Source of the DNA: Acidimicrobiia bacterium
Lineage (GTDB): Bacteria > Actinomycetota > Acidimicrobiia > Acidimicrobiales > Bin134
Reading direction: 5' to 3'
DNA: 64,000 nucleotides
Assembly (NCBI GenBank): GCA_009842675.1
Contig: VYEX01000024.1
Span: forward strand, 1 to 64,000
Of this stretch, positions 23,814 to 31,918 are shown one piece after another. Every line of letters begins with the position of its first letter. The stretch's first letter is position 1. Position numbers and translations under genes: made by a program. The notes below the pieces were generated by a model. The model saw nothing but the letters and a program-made list of their open reading frames with translations. It did not search any database and was not told the origin of the DNA.

Positions 23814-25154
23814 TCAGCTCACCGGCGGGAGGAATTCCCGAACCTGAGTCCACGTCATGGTCTCGGCATCGTACTCGGCAATGCCGGCACCAGAAGCGCA
23901 GCCGTGGCCGCCGGGTAGCGGCCCACAGGCCAACACCGGCATGGCGGGAATCAAGATGGGATCGTCCCCCATTGCCTCGGCAGTGGCGTGGAAGTTCTCG
24001 TAGGAGTAGTCGCCGTCCAGCCGGTCGAACAGCTCGAAGAACGCCCTAGCGATCGAGTAGGTCTGAAGGCTGAAGTTGGGGGCCAAGCTCTCTGCGCCGG
24101 GACCGTCGTAGGCTTCCCACATCCCCAGCCAGTGCTGCACGAACTCCATGTCGGAATCGGGTAGAGCACCCTGAAGGGCTCCCAGGTAGCCGTCAGCTGC
24201 CTCCGGGACGGCGAGGCCAACCGTGGTCTGGCCACCTGCCCCAGCCGAACCCTGGTCGGAGCAAACCAATGGGTTGAAGCCAGCCTCGTGGAACTGGTCA
24301 AGCACCAATCCGTTCTGGGTTCCATCGAGCGCGGTGAGCACTGCATCGGCACCGGAGTCGATGACCGACAAAACAGCAGGGGCGACCGCATCGGAAAGCA
24401 CCTCGACCTCTTCCTTGGCCACGATCTCCATACCGTGAACCGGGGCCTGCATATCGATGGCGTTGAACGCCTCTTCGCCCAGCTCATTGTCCTGGCCAAT
24501 GGCCGCCACCTTGGTGGCACCCTGCTCAGCAAAGTGGTCGATGCAGATGCGACCCTGCTCGGTACGGGTTGGGTTGGTCAGGTACACCTCTTGGATGTCC
24601 TGATCAGCCGGTGACACCGGACCCCACAGCGGGGTGCCAGCGGCCTCGATGTCGGGATAGGTAGACGGAATGGCCTGCGAGCCTGCGGTGCCCACAAAGG
24701 CCCACACGTTGTCTTGCTCGATCATCTTGCGGACGTTGGTGACCATCTGCTCGATCTCGAAGCGGTCGTCTTCCCAAACCAGCTCAAAAGTGCAACCGTC
24801 GATGCCGCCGTTGGCGTTGACCTCTTCGACAGCGATGATGATGCCGGCAATCAGGCCCTCACCAGCGACCGCGGCCCGACCGGTGAATGGCTGGGACGAA
24901 CCGATGGTGATCACGCCGCTTTCCTTGTCCACACCTCTCACATCGCCTTCAGTAGCCCAACCGCAGCCGTCGGCCGGGGAAGGGGCGGGCGCTTCGGTGG
25001 CTACCGGGGCGGGTGCTTCAGTGGCTGCCGGAGCGGGCGCTTCGGTTGCTGCCGGAGCGGGCGCGGCACCGTCGTCGTCGTCATCGTTGCCGCATGCGGC
25101 AGCTACCAGGGCCACCGCGAACAGCAGCGCTAGAACCTTCAAGAGCTTGGACAT
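23814..25154 (-). CDS. Periplasmic-type substrate-binding lipoprotein of the importer
   Basis: 446-aa type I binding protein (Peripla_BP_6, Leu/Ile/Val-binding type). The ATG at 25154 has GGAGGGG upstream and begins a lipoprotein signal (LLFAVALVAAACG, lipid Cys near residue 21). A DDDDD run and an Ala/Pro/Thr/Glu tether from a 24-bp tandem repeat follow, then a WATEGDVRGVD linker and the two-lobed domain starting ITIGSSQPFTGRAAVAGEG. Anchored outside the membrane, it delivers ligand to LivH/LivM. The ligand is not readable from sequence; the co-transcribed SDR, VOC and flavoprotein genes suggest an organic acid or ring compound rather than an amino acid. Confidence 0.9.
   Translation of the reverse strand: MSKLLKVLALLFAVALVAAACGNDDDDDGAAPAPAATEAPAPAATEAPAPVATEAPAPSPADGCGWATEGDVRGVDKESGVITIGSSQPFTGRAAVAGEGLIAGIIIAVEEVNANGGIDGCTFELVWEDDRFEIEQMVTNVRKMIEQDNVWAFVGTAGSQAIPSTYPDIEAAGTPLWGPVSPADQDIQEVYLTNPTRTEQGRICIDHFAEQGATKVAAIGQDNELGEEAFNAIDMQAPVHGMEIVAKEEVEVLSDAVAPAVLSVIDSGADAVLTALDGTQNGLVLDQFHEAGFNPLVCSDQGSAGAGGQTTVGLAVPEAADGYLGALQGALPDSDMEFVQHWLGMWEAYDGPGAESLAPNFSLQTYSIARAFFELFDRLDGDYSYENFHATAEAMGDDPILIPAMPVLACGPLPGGHGCASGAGIAEYDAETMTWTQVREFLPPVS
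24987..25058. repeat. Three 24-bp tandem repeats in the binding-protein tether
   Basis: Units at 24987-25010, 25011-25034 and 25035-25058 encode APAPAATE-type octapeptides on the minus strand. They form the flexible linker between the lipid anchor and the binding domain; copy number could vary between strains. Confidence 0.8.
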
Positions 25155-25245
25155 GGATACCCCTCCAAATCGTTGGACGTGCACTGTTCGGACGTACACA
25201 AGTTCGGGACACTAACAGACAATTCTCTATGGCAAACTACCGAAG
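25155..25245. promoter_or_regulatory. Divergent promoter region, binding protein / P450
   Basis: The 91-nt gap must hold promoters for both the importer operon (left) and the P450 (right). A near direct repeat is visible: GTTGGACGTGCAC (25172-25184) and GTTCGGACGTACAC (25186-25199), with a third partial GTTCGGGACAC at 25202. Such spacing would suit a dimeric regulator site, but no regulator gene is nearby. Confidence 0.35.
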
Positions 25246-26451
25246 ATGGCTGAAATCACTGTGACCACGTTCGCCGACGCCCGGGAGTGCTATCGGAACA
25301 AGAACCTTCGCCAAGCCCTATACGACGCCGGTGAAGTGATTATGAGCGATGTTGTGGTGAACCTCCACGGCGATGAACACCGTGATCGCCGACGCCTCGA
25401 AAACCGCCTTTTCCGCCGGGACACATTCACGCTGTACGAGCAAGACCTGTTCCCGCCCATCATCGAGGCGACGCTGGCTCCCCACTTGGCCGAGGGCAAA
25501 GCGGAGCTGGTCAAGCTCGGCCACCAGCTGATGATGAACCTGGCCGCGTTTACCGCCGGGGTGGACCGGCCCCAGGGCACCCCGGAGGAGACCTTCCACC
25601 TCTACGACTACCTGACCACGTTCATCGAGGGGGCCACTTTGGCCCACTACACCGGCGACAGGAACGCCAAAATCGCCGAGATTGAGGACGCGCTAGCGGC
25701 GTTCGACGCCGAGTTCCTCACTCCGGGCATGGACAGACGACAAGCACTGCTTGACCAGTTTGAGGCCGGGGAATTCGAGGCCGACGATCTGCCCAAAGAC
25801 GTGCTGATGGTGCTCATGCACAACCAAGACCGACTGGAGCTGAGCCACGAGTCCATCCGCCGAGAGATCGCCTTCTACATGCTGGCCGGGGCCCACACCT
25901 CGGCCACCGCCTTCAATCGGGTGGTACACAACATCTTCGGCTGGCTGGCCGAGCACCCCGAGGACGAGCACAGGGTGCGCGAAGACCGGCTCTTTGTGCA
26001 GAAGTGCACCCACGAGACCATACGGCTCCAGCCCTCCAGTCCCACCGGGATGCGCTGGGCGCTGGCCGATATCGACTTGTCCAGCGGGGTGCGCATCGCC
26101 GAAGGCGACCGGGTCACGCTGGATCTACTGTCGGTGAACCGGGACCAGTCAGTGTTCGGCGACGACGCCGCTGACTTCAATCCCGACCGAACCCTGCCCG
26201 AGGGCGTCGCCCCGTGGGGGCTGAGCTTCGGGCAGGGGATGCACGCCTGCATCGGCCAAGACCTAGCCTCAGGAGTCTCGTTCGCGGACGGAGACGATTT
26301 GGATGCCCACCTGTTTGGGCTGGTGCCGGCGGCGGTGCAGACCTTGTTCGACCACGGCTGTCGTCCCGACCCCGACGACCCACCGGAGATGGACGCCTCC
26401 ACCACCCGCCCCTACTTCGGCCGCTACCCGGTGGTTTTCGCCGCGGCTTAG
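25246..26451 (+). CDS. Cytochrome P450 (second of two paralogues)
   Basis: 401 aa. Heme loop FGQGMHACIG with C335, ExxR as HETIR, I-helix LAGAHTSATAFN. The N-terminus (YRNKNLRQALYDAGEVIMSD, DEHRDRRRLENRLFRR) is closely similar to the P450 at 12415-13608, so the two arose by duplication. The I-helix and substrate-recognition regions differ, suggesting different substrates. It is divergent from the importer operon, so the imported compound may be its substrate. The stop shares three bases with the stop of the opposing amidohydrolase gene. Confidence 0.93.
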   Translation: MAEITVTTFADARECYRNKNLRQALYDAGEVIMSDVVVNLHGDEHRDRRRLENRLFRRDTFTLYEQDLFPPIIEATLAPHLAEGKAELVKLGHQLMMNLAAFTAGVDRPQGTPEETFHLYDYLTTFIEGATLAHYTGDRNAKIAEIEDALAAFDAEFLTPGMDRRQALLDQFEAGEFEADDLPKDVLMVLMHNQDRLELSHESIRREIAFYMLAGAHTSATAFNRVVHNIFGWLAEHPEDEHRVREDRLFVQKCTHETIRLQPSSPTGMRWALADIDLSSGVRIAEGDRVTLDLLSVNRDQSVFGDDAADFNPDRTLPEGVAPWGLSFGQGMHACIGQDLASGVSFADGDDLDAHLFGLVPAAVQTLFDHGCRPDPDDPPEMDASTTRPYFGRYPVVFAAA

Positions 26452-27770
26452 TCGAGCAAATCCCGAGTGAGTATCTGGGAGGCCCAGTTGGCCACCTTCT
26501 CGCCGGCGATGGGCGCCCGGGTGGGCCAGGGGCGATCCAGGTCCACCAACTGCCCCCGGCTGATCACGCTGCGGAGGTTGGAACGGTCGGCCAGCACGGT
26601 TACATCAGCAGCCGGGTCGCCGTCTACTACCAGCACGTCGGCGGCCATGCCAGGGGTCAGGGTGCCCACCTCGCCCTCCATTCGCAGGCCGATGGCCCCA
26701 TTGGCGGTGGCGCAGGCGATGGCCTGAAGCGGCGACAGCCCCACCGACTCCACCAGCACCTCCATCTCTCGGGCATGCCAGTGGCCATAGGGAGTGAGGG
26801 CGAACCCCGACTCCGAGCCGCACAGCAGGGGCACTCCGGCGTCGTGGGCCTTGGCCATCATCTTGGCGGTGGCCTCGATCTCGCCCCGGAACACGTCCTG
26901 CATGCCCTCACCGGCGCCTACCAGGTGGCCGTAGTCGGCCAGGTTGGCCAGGAAGGTGAAGGTGGGCATGAGCGCAGCGCCGGCCTCGATCACCGCCTCT
27001 AGGCCGGCTTCGTCCATGAACGAGGCGTGGAGGATGAGGTCGACTCCGGCCTCGGCGCAAGCCCGGGTGCTGTCGGCTGAGCGGGCGTGGGCCATAACCG
27101 GGGTCTCCAGTTCGTGGGCGGTGTCGCACACCGCCTTCAGCTCCTCGGGCTTCCAGGCCAATAGCTCGCCCTTGTGACGGGGGATCGAGCCGGTGGCATG
27201 GATCTTGATCCAATCGGCCCCGTACTTGATGTGGCGGCGGGTCATCTGGATCATCTCGTCGACGGTGGTCACCACCTGGGCGTACCCAACCACCCCGTTG
27301 TCGGGAATGAGCCGCCCGGCGGTGCCGCCCACTGCGGTGACCAAGGCCTGCACTCCGGTGGCCATGCGGGGGCCTTCCACCACGCCGGCGTCCACGGCGT
27401 CGCGCAGCGATGGGCCCATGGAGAACAACGTGTCGGGGTCGCAGAACCCGGTCACCCCGGCCAGAAGCAGCTTTTGGAGGTTCTGGGCGGCAATGAGGGC
27501 AGCCAGGGTGTGGTCGCGGTGGAAGAACAGCTCGTCGTTGGACTGCACGTCGTCGAAGGTGCAGTGGACGTGGGCGTCGATGAGTCCGGGCATGACCGTG
27601 CATCCGGCGGCGTCGATGACGGTGGCGTTCGTCTGGTCAGCCCCAGCATCAGGGCCAATGGCGGCAATCCGGTCGCCCTCCAGCAACACCGCCGTGTTGG
27701 GCTGGGGCGGGGCGCCGGTGCCGTCGATCACAGTTCCCCCGGTGATCACGATGGGCGTCGGCTCAGACAT
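26448..27770 (-). CDS. Metal-dependent amidohydrolase (imidazolonepropionase/prolidase-like)
   Basis: 440 aa, amidohydrolase_1 type. Metal ligands can be followed: HxH in LIDAHVHC, a bridging Lys in WIKIHATG, His in MAHARS and ILHASF. The last ligand, normally Asp in a GTDAG-type loop, is Glu here (GSESG). The C-terminal GTLTPGMAADVLVVDGDP is the usual small beta-sandwich part. Such enzymes hydrolyse cyclic or linear amides. It is the last gene of the SDR - unknown (27786) - amidohydrolase run, 15 nt after the unknown gene. Substrate unknown. Confidence 0.87.
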   Translation of the reverse strand: MSEPTPIVITGGTVIDGTGAPPQPNTAVLLEGDRIAAIGPDAGADQTNATVIDAAGCTVMPGLIDAHVHCTFDDVQSNDELFFHRDHTLAALIAAQNLQKLLLAGVTGFCDPDTLFSMGPSLRDAVDAGVVEGPRMATGVQALVTAVGGTAGRLIPDNGVVGYAQVVTTVDEMIQMTRRHIKYGADWIKIHATGSIPRHKGELLAWKPEELKAVCDTAHELETPVMAHARSADSTRACAEAGVDLILHASFMDEAGLEAVIEAGAALMPTFTFLANLADYGHLVGAGEGMQDVFRGEIEATAKMMAKAHDAGVPLLCGSESGFALTPYGHWHAREMEVLVESVGLSPLQAIACATANGAIGLRMEGEVGTLTPGMAADVLVVDGDPAADVTVLADRSNLRSVISRGQLVDLDRPWPTRAPIAGEKVANWASQILTRDLLD

Positions 27771-27785
27771 CTGGCTCGGTCCTTC

Positions 27786-28649
27786 TCAATCCCCCAGCAG
27801 GGCTGCGGCCGCGTCTTTGACGGACATTCCCACCTCGACGCCCCGGTCGCGGGCCGGCTGGTTGCACGCGCTGATTATCCCCTCATCGTACGCCTTGAAC
27901 GCATCGCCCACCGGAGCACTCCACGCATCGCAGCACGCTCCGGCCAGTCCGTGGGCCTCGGTGATGGCCAATCCGGCGATGCCAGCGTCGTTCTTGCTGC
28001 GGCCCCCGTCGGAGCAGATGAATCCGTGGGGACTCACCTCCAAGAGAAAGTCGGCACCGCTGCGCCCGGTGTGGCCGGCGGTGACCAGCACATTGCGGGA
28101 GTCCTCGGGCAGGGCGAACACGATGGAGTCGGTGACCACGATCTGTCGTCCGGCGTCGGTGGTGGCCTTGACCTCGCGGCGAATCTTGGTGCCCTCGTCC
28201 ACCTCGCCGGGATCGTTGTTCAACAGCAGCTTGGCCGCCTCGGCCACCGCCATGCCCTCCACAACGCCGCAGCGCTCGGCGTAGATGTTGAGCCGGGATA
28301 TGACCCCGGTCTCAAAGAGATCTAGGCCGTTGCCAAGCTCTGCGCTCATCCCGTCGGCGGTGGCCGCGGGAATGCCCAACGCCTCCAGGAACCACAGCCC
28401 GGAGATACCCGCGCCGTCTTTGCCGATGCAACCGTCGTGGCCGATGACCCCCTTAGGCCGATGGGGGGCCATGAGGCGGGCGGGAAGCACGCCCAAATAC
28501 GACGACGGCACCACCACGTCAGTGTCCCGGTTGCGGGCGTCCACATAGCGGGCCGAGTCCATGGTCACGATCCGGCGGTCGCCGTCGGTGTAGACCACCT
28601 CTTGGGGGTGATCCTCCTCGTTGGCCAGCAGTGGGGCTTCTTCAGGCAC
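27786..28649 (-). CDS. Unrecognised internally duplicated protein (paralogue of 36410-37252)
   Basis: 287 aa, family not recognised. Two similar halves (~45-143 and ~186-285) share the pattern '.D.G.....AGIxGL..LEAxG.....D......G......EGIIS..N..A...GV..GM.V..AA..LL'. Examples are HDGCIGKDGAGISGL (71-85) and CSDGGRSKNDAGIAGL (212-227), each about 50 residues before GVVEGMAVAEAAKLLL and GVEVGMSVKDAAAALL. The second half keeps LVTAGHTGRSG. From memory the unit resembles DUF1805/YunC-type domains in its '.GI..GM....AL..L' end, but this is unchecked. It has no signal peptide or membrane segment. GTG start. It lies 15 nt before the amidohydrolase, suggesting a role in the same pathway. Confidence 0.75.
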   Translation of the reverse strand: MPEEAPLLANEEDHPQEVVYTDGDRRIVTMDSARYVDARNRDTDVVVPSSYLGVLPARLMAPHRPKGVIGHDGCIGKDGAGISGLWFLEALGIPAATADGMSAELGNGLDLFETGVISRLNIYAERCGVVEGMAVAEAAKLLLNNDPGEVDEGTKIRREVKATTDAGRQIVVTDSIVFALPEDSRNVLVTAGHTGRSGADFLLEVSPHGFICSDGGRSKNDAGIAGLAITEAHGLAGACCDAWSAPVGDAFKAYDEGIISACNQPARDRGVEVGMSVKDAAAALLGD

Positions 28650-28703
28650 GATTCGACGTTACTCCTTGGATTCTCTTGGTCTTCTCTTTGGAGCCTGCGG
28701 CCA

Positions 28704-29537
28704 CTACAGCCCGGTGCGACCGGCTTCGCGGATCATGGGGGCGTAGTCGGCGAAGCCGGGGGCGTCGGCGCGGGCTCCGGTGGTGAACCCGGCGTCAGTG
28801 GCCAGGGTGTGGCCGCTGGTGTAGCCCGACTCGTCGGAGGCCAGCCACAGAGCGGCGTTGGCCACGTCGGCGGCTAGGCCGGGGCGGCCGATCAGCGGGG
28901 AGTTGGCGGTGAGCTCTTCTCGGGCGCCGTCCATGTTGGTGTGATCGCCGGTGTGGGCGAAGGCCACCATCGGAGTGAGCATCGACGCAGGGGCAATGCA
29001 GTTGACCCGGATGCCGAAGCGGCACAGCTCTGCGGCGGCGTTCTTGGTCAGGCCCACCACGGCGTGCTTGGCCGCGGCATATGCGTGAGGGCCCAAGCCG
29101 CCCATCACCCCGGCGGTGCTGGACATGGAGATGATCGAGCCGGTCATCCGGGGCTTCATCACCCGTGCGGCGTGCTTGACGCCGTAGAACACCCCGTGGA
29201 GCAGCACGTCGATGCTGGCGTGCCACTCATCGGCCGGCGTGGTGTCGACGGGGCCGACCGCGCCGACGATGCCGGCGTTGTTGTACATCACGTCGAGCTG
29301 GCCGAATTCGGCAACCGCGGCGTCCACCAGTCCGGCCACGTCGTCTTCGGAGGTCACGTCGCAATGAACGTAGATGGCGTCGCCCAAGGATTTGGTCAAT
29401 TCTTGGCCGACGTCGTCCTGGATGTCGCCAATGGCCACCCTTGCGCCCTCTTCCACGAAACGCTCAGCCGCGGCCCGCCCGATGCCACTGGACGCCCCGG
29501 TGATGGCTGCCACCCGCCCTTCCAGTCTTCCGCTCAT
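28704..29537 (-). CDS. Short-chain dehydrogenase/reductase
   Basis: 277-aa SDR with TGASSGIG, NNAGI, a catalytic Ser (SMSSTAG) and YAAAK. IGDIQDD at strand 2 points to NAD(H). The frame opens 11 codons earlier, but the ATG at 29537 has AGGAGG six bases upstream. It is the first gene of the minus-strand run with the unknown protein and the amidohydrolase, and divergent from the SnoaL-like gene with a 50-nt gap that must hold both promoters. Confidence 0.9.
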   Translation of the reverse strand: MSGRLEGRVAAITGASSGIGRAAAERFVEEGARVAIGDIQDDVGQELTKSLGDAIYVHCDVTSEDDVAGLVDAAVAEFGQLDVMYNNAGIVGAVGPVDTTPADEWHASIDVLLHGVFYGVKHAARVMKPRMTGSIISMSSTAGVMGGLGPHAYAAAKHAVVGLTKNAAAELCRFGIRVNCIAPASMLTPMVAFAHTGDHTNMDGAREELTANSPLIGRPGLAADVANAALWLASDESGYTSGHTLATDAGFTTGARADAPGFADYAPMIREAGRTGL

Positions 29538-29587
29538 CGTTGCCTCCTGTGAATTGACTGCGCCCGGCACCGTAATCTGAGCGGCCT

Positions 29588-30097
29588 ATGGAGACCAGAT
29601 CAGAAGACGCACAGGGCCTAGACGTGGAGCGCATTCAAGACCTCTTGGATCGCGACGCCATTCGCCACATCCAGATTCGCTACGCCTGGAGTCTGGACAA
29701 CCACCGGTGGGAGGCGCTCAAGGAGGTCTTCTTGCCCGACGCGGTGGCCGACTATCGGGGAGAGCGATTCGAGGGGCTCGAGGCCATCGTGGCCAAGTGC
29801 GCCTCCTCGCTTGAGCCAGCCGACGCCAGCCAGCACATCAACGGCTGTCACTGGGCGCAGGTGGACGGCGACAAGGCCATCGCCGGCTGCTACTTCATCG
29901 CCACCAAGTACATCGCCGACACCCCCGGCGGTGACACCTTCATCGTCGGCGGCAAGTACATCGACCAAATGGTCCGTACTCCCGACGGCTGGCGCATAGC
30001 CCACCGCCTGCTGGAGCAGACCTTCCTCGACGGAAACCCCGAAGTAGAGGCCGTCTCCAACGCCCGCTGGGCCGCCCGCCAGCAAGACGGTGGCTAG
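29588..30097 (+). CDS. SnoaL-like (NTF2-fold) protein, scytalone dehydratase type
   Basis: 169 aa. The opening 'RIQDLLDRDAIRHIQIRYAW..D...W..L..VF.PD.V.DY' is the standard SnoaL_4 start; HINGCHWAQVDGDKA and WRIAHRLLEQTF follow in order. These proteins are small dehydratases, isomerases or cyclases; the Tyr/Asp/His positions are compatible with catalysis but not proof of it. It is a single gene whose stop interlocks with the stop of the opposing amidohydrolase (CTAG). Confidence 0.8.
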   Translation: METRSEDAQGLDVERIQDLLDRDAIRHIQIRYAWSLDNHRWEALKEVFLPDAVADYRGERFEGLEAIVAKCASSLEPADASQHINGCHWAQVDGDKAIAGCYFIATKYIADTPGGDTFIVGGKYIDQMVRTPDGWRIAHRLLEQTFLDGNPEVEAVSNARWAARQQDGG

Positions 30098-31074
30098 AGC
30101 CGGAGCAGGCGGGTGGCGTTGGCGTTGAGGGTTTCGGCCAGGTCGGCCACGTCCGGGCCGGTGCCGCGGTCCCAGCCGCCGAAGTTGGTGCCGTAGACCA
30201 GGCGGTCGGTGCCGTATTGCTCCAGAGCGAGATTGAGCTCGGCGGGGCCGGTGATGTGGCAGTCGAACCATAGGCGGCTGAGAGCTCGGTCGAAAGCCCC
30301 TGGTTCTTTGATCCATTCGGGAGCGGCGGGGCGGCGCTCGGCCAGCTTGCGGAGCTTGGACAAGAGCACCGGCGTGGTGCCCCCGCCATGGGACAGGCAA
30401 AGATCCAAGTCAGGGTGGCGCTCGGTAACCCCGCCGAACACCAGCGTGGCCACCGCCACGGTCTCCTCGTAGGAGTACTCCAGCACCAAGTCGAGGTCCC
30501 AGCGGCGCAGCCGGGGATCGAGCAGCGGGCCGTCGATGCCCGACTGGGTGGGGTGCAAGAAGTGGGGCACGTCCAACTCCATACACAGCGACCACAGTTG
30601 GTCGAGGGCCGGGTCGTCCAGCGGGGTGCCGAAATCGGTGCCGGTGTAGCCGGCCAGCAGGCCCAAGTCCCGCACCGCCCGCTGAAGCTCCGTGCAGGCC
30701 GCGTCCACATCTTGCATGGGCAGCGCGGCCAAGCCGACGAAGCGGTCGGGGTGGGCAGCCACCGCGGCAGCCAGATCATCGTTGTGGCGGCGGCAGAAGT
30801 CGATGGCCAACTGGGGCTCGATGAAGTGCAGGTAGGTGAGCGGATTGGGCGACAGAGCCTGCACTGCTATCCCCTGGGCGTCCATGGCCTCGAGGCGCAT
30901 GTCCAGCTCGATGAACAGCGAACCCCGGTAGGCAACCCCATCGAGCTGGTAGCCGCCCACCCGGAACCAGGGGGTGCCGTCGTCGTGGGCACCGATCTCC
31001 GGGCCGCACGGCCCGGCCGCGCCCATCGTGCCCTCAAGCACGATGTGGGCGTGGACGTCGATGAGCCCGGTCAT
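30094..31074 (-). CDS. Amidohydrolase_2 family hydrolase/decarboxylase
   Basis: 326 aa, ACMSD-type amidohydrolase. The HxH motif is present at the N-terminus (LIDVHAHIV), as are LSHGGG (metal His) and a late WFDCHITG. The conserved Asp of the final YGSD[FY]P-type motif is Asn here (YGTNFGG), confirmed from the codon AAC. The family includes ring-cleavage decarboxylases and hydrolases. The frame is open far upstream, but the ATG at 31074 is preceded by GGAGG and starts MTGLIDVHAH. It is the last gene of the acyl-CoA dehydrogenase-SDR-CMD-amidohydrolase run. Confidence 0.83.
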   Translation of the reverse strand: MTGLIDVHAHIVLEGTMGAAGPCGPEIGAHDDGTPWFRVGGYQLDGVAYRGSLFIELDMRLEAMDAQGIAVQALSPNPLTYLHFIEPQLAIDFCRRHNDDLAAAVAAHPDRFVGLAALPMQDVDAACTELQRAVRDLGLLAGYTGTDFGTPLDDPALDQLWSLCMELDVPHFLHPTQSGIDGPLLDPRLRRWDLDLVLEYSYEETVAVATLVFGGVTERHPDLDLCLSHGGGTTPVLLSKLRKLAERRPAAPEWIKEPGAFDRALSRLWFDCHITGPAELNLALEQYGTDRLVYGTNFGGWDRGTGPDVADLAETLNANATRLLRL

Positions 31075-31117
31075 GGAGGTGAGCCTCCGCTGCCTGCCTT
31101 GGAGGTGGCGGGCAAAC

Positions 31118-31876
31118 CTATTGGCGGCCTTCCATGATCCCGTCGGCGCCGGGCAGCCAGGAGGCCACCCCGGAGATGGGGATGGCGCACACCACCGCCT
31201 CGGTGATCTCGGCCTCGGTGGCCCCGGCGTTGCGGGCGCCATTGGCGTGGATGTTCACAAACCGGCTGGAAAACTCGGCAGCGTTGATGGTGCACAGCAG
31301 CAGCTCCACGTGCTTGGCGTCGAGCATGTTCTCAGCCAGCGACCACTGCCGCATGAGCACGTAGCCCTCCAAGGCCCGAGGGGCGTTGTCGGCCATCACC
31401 TCGATGTAGTCGGGAACGAAGCCGAAATAGCTCTGGAAGTAATCCAGTGCCGCTTGGCGATCCAGTGAGAAATCGGGAATCGGCTCGGTGGACTGGTCGG
31501 CGGCGATGTCGAACGCCTGGTCAATGGCCCGGGCGAAGGCGTTGTAGGTGGCCTCGCCCCGGGAGATGAGCACGGCCAGCGATGCGCCCCGGGCGTCGCT
31601 CAGACTCAACCCCAGCTCGCGAGACCGGGTCATCTCCCTAAGGGTTTGCTCCGGCTGGCACCGAACCGCGGCGGCGCAGGCCATGTACAGCGCCTTGGCC
31701 CACGCGGGGCAGGCGCCGTCGCGGTCGGTCACGTCACGGATGCGGGCGTAGCCCTCGGCAAACTTGGGGGAGATGGCGGCCAGCTCCCCGCCAGCCAGTG
31801 CGGGACTGCCCAACTCAGTGTGGACAGCGTTGTTGGACCCAGCTTGCGCATCTGTTGCAGCAGCTTGCATGGTCAT
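31118..31876 (-). CDS. Carboxymuconolactone decarboxylase-like (AhpD fold) protein
   Basis: 252 aa, two CMD-like helical modules. The first spans ~45-130 (FAEGYARIRD... KALYMACAAAVRCQPE), the second ~140-245 (VMADNAPRALEGYVLMR... ELLLCTINAAEFSSRFVNIHANGARNAG). The AhpD redox pair C-x2-C is absent, so this is unlikely to be a peroxidase partner; CMD-type members act on lactones in aromatic-acid breakdown. GGGAGG lies six bases before the ATG. It sits in the acyl-CoA dehydrogenase operon between the SDR and the amidohydrolase. Confidence 0.75.
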   Translation of the reverse strand: MTMQAAATDAQAGSNNAVHTELGSPALAGGELAAISPKFAEGYARIRDVTDRDGACPAWAKALYMACAAAVRCQPEQTLREMTRSRELGLSLSDARGASLAVLISRGEATYNAFARAIDQAFDIAADQSTEPIPDFSLDRQAALDYFQSYFGFVPDYIEVMADNAPRALEGYVLMRQWSLAENMLDAKHVELLLCTINAAEFSSRFVNIHANGARNAGATEAEITEAVVCAIPISGVASWLPGADGIMEGRQ

Positions 31877-31918
31877 CTCTTGCCTCCCTTGGCCATTTTC
31901 ATTGTCAGAGCCTCAACA

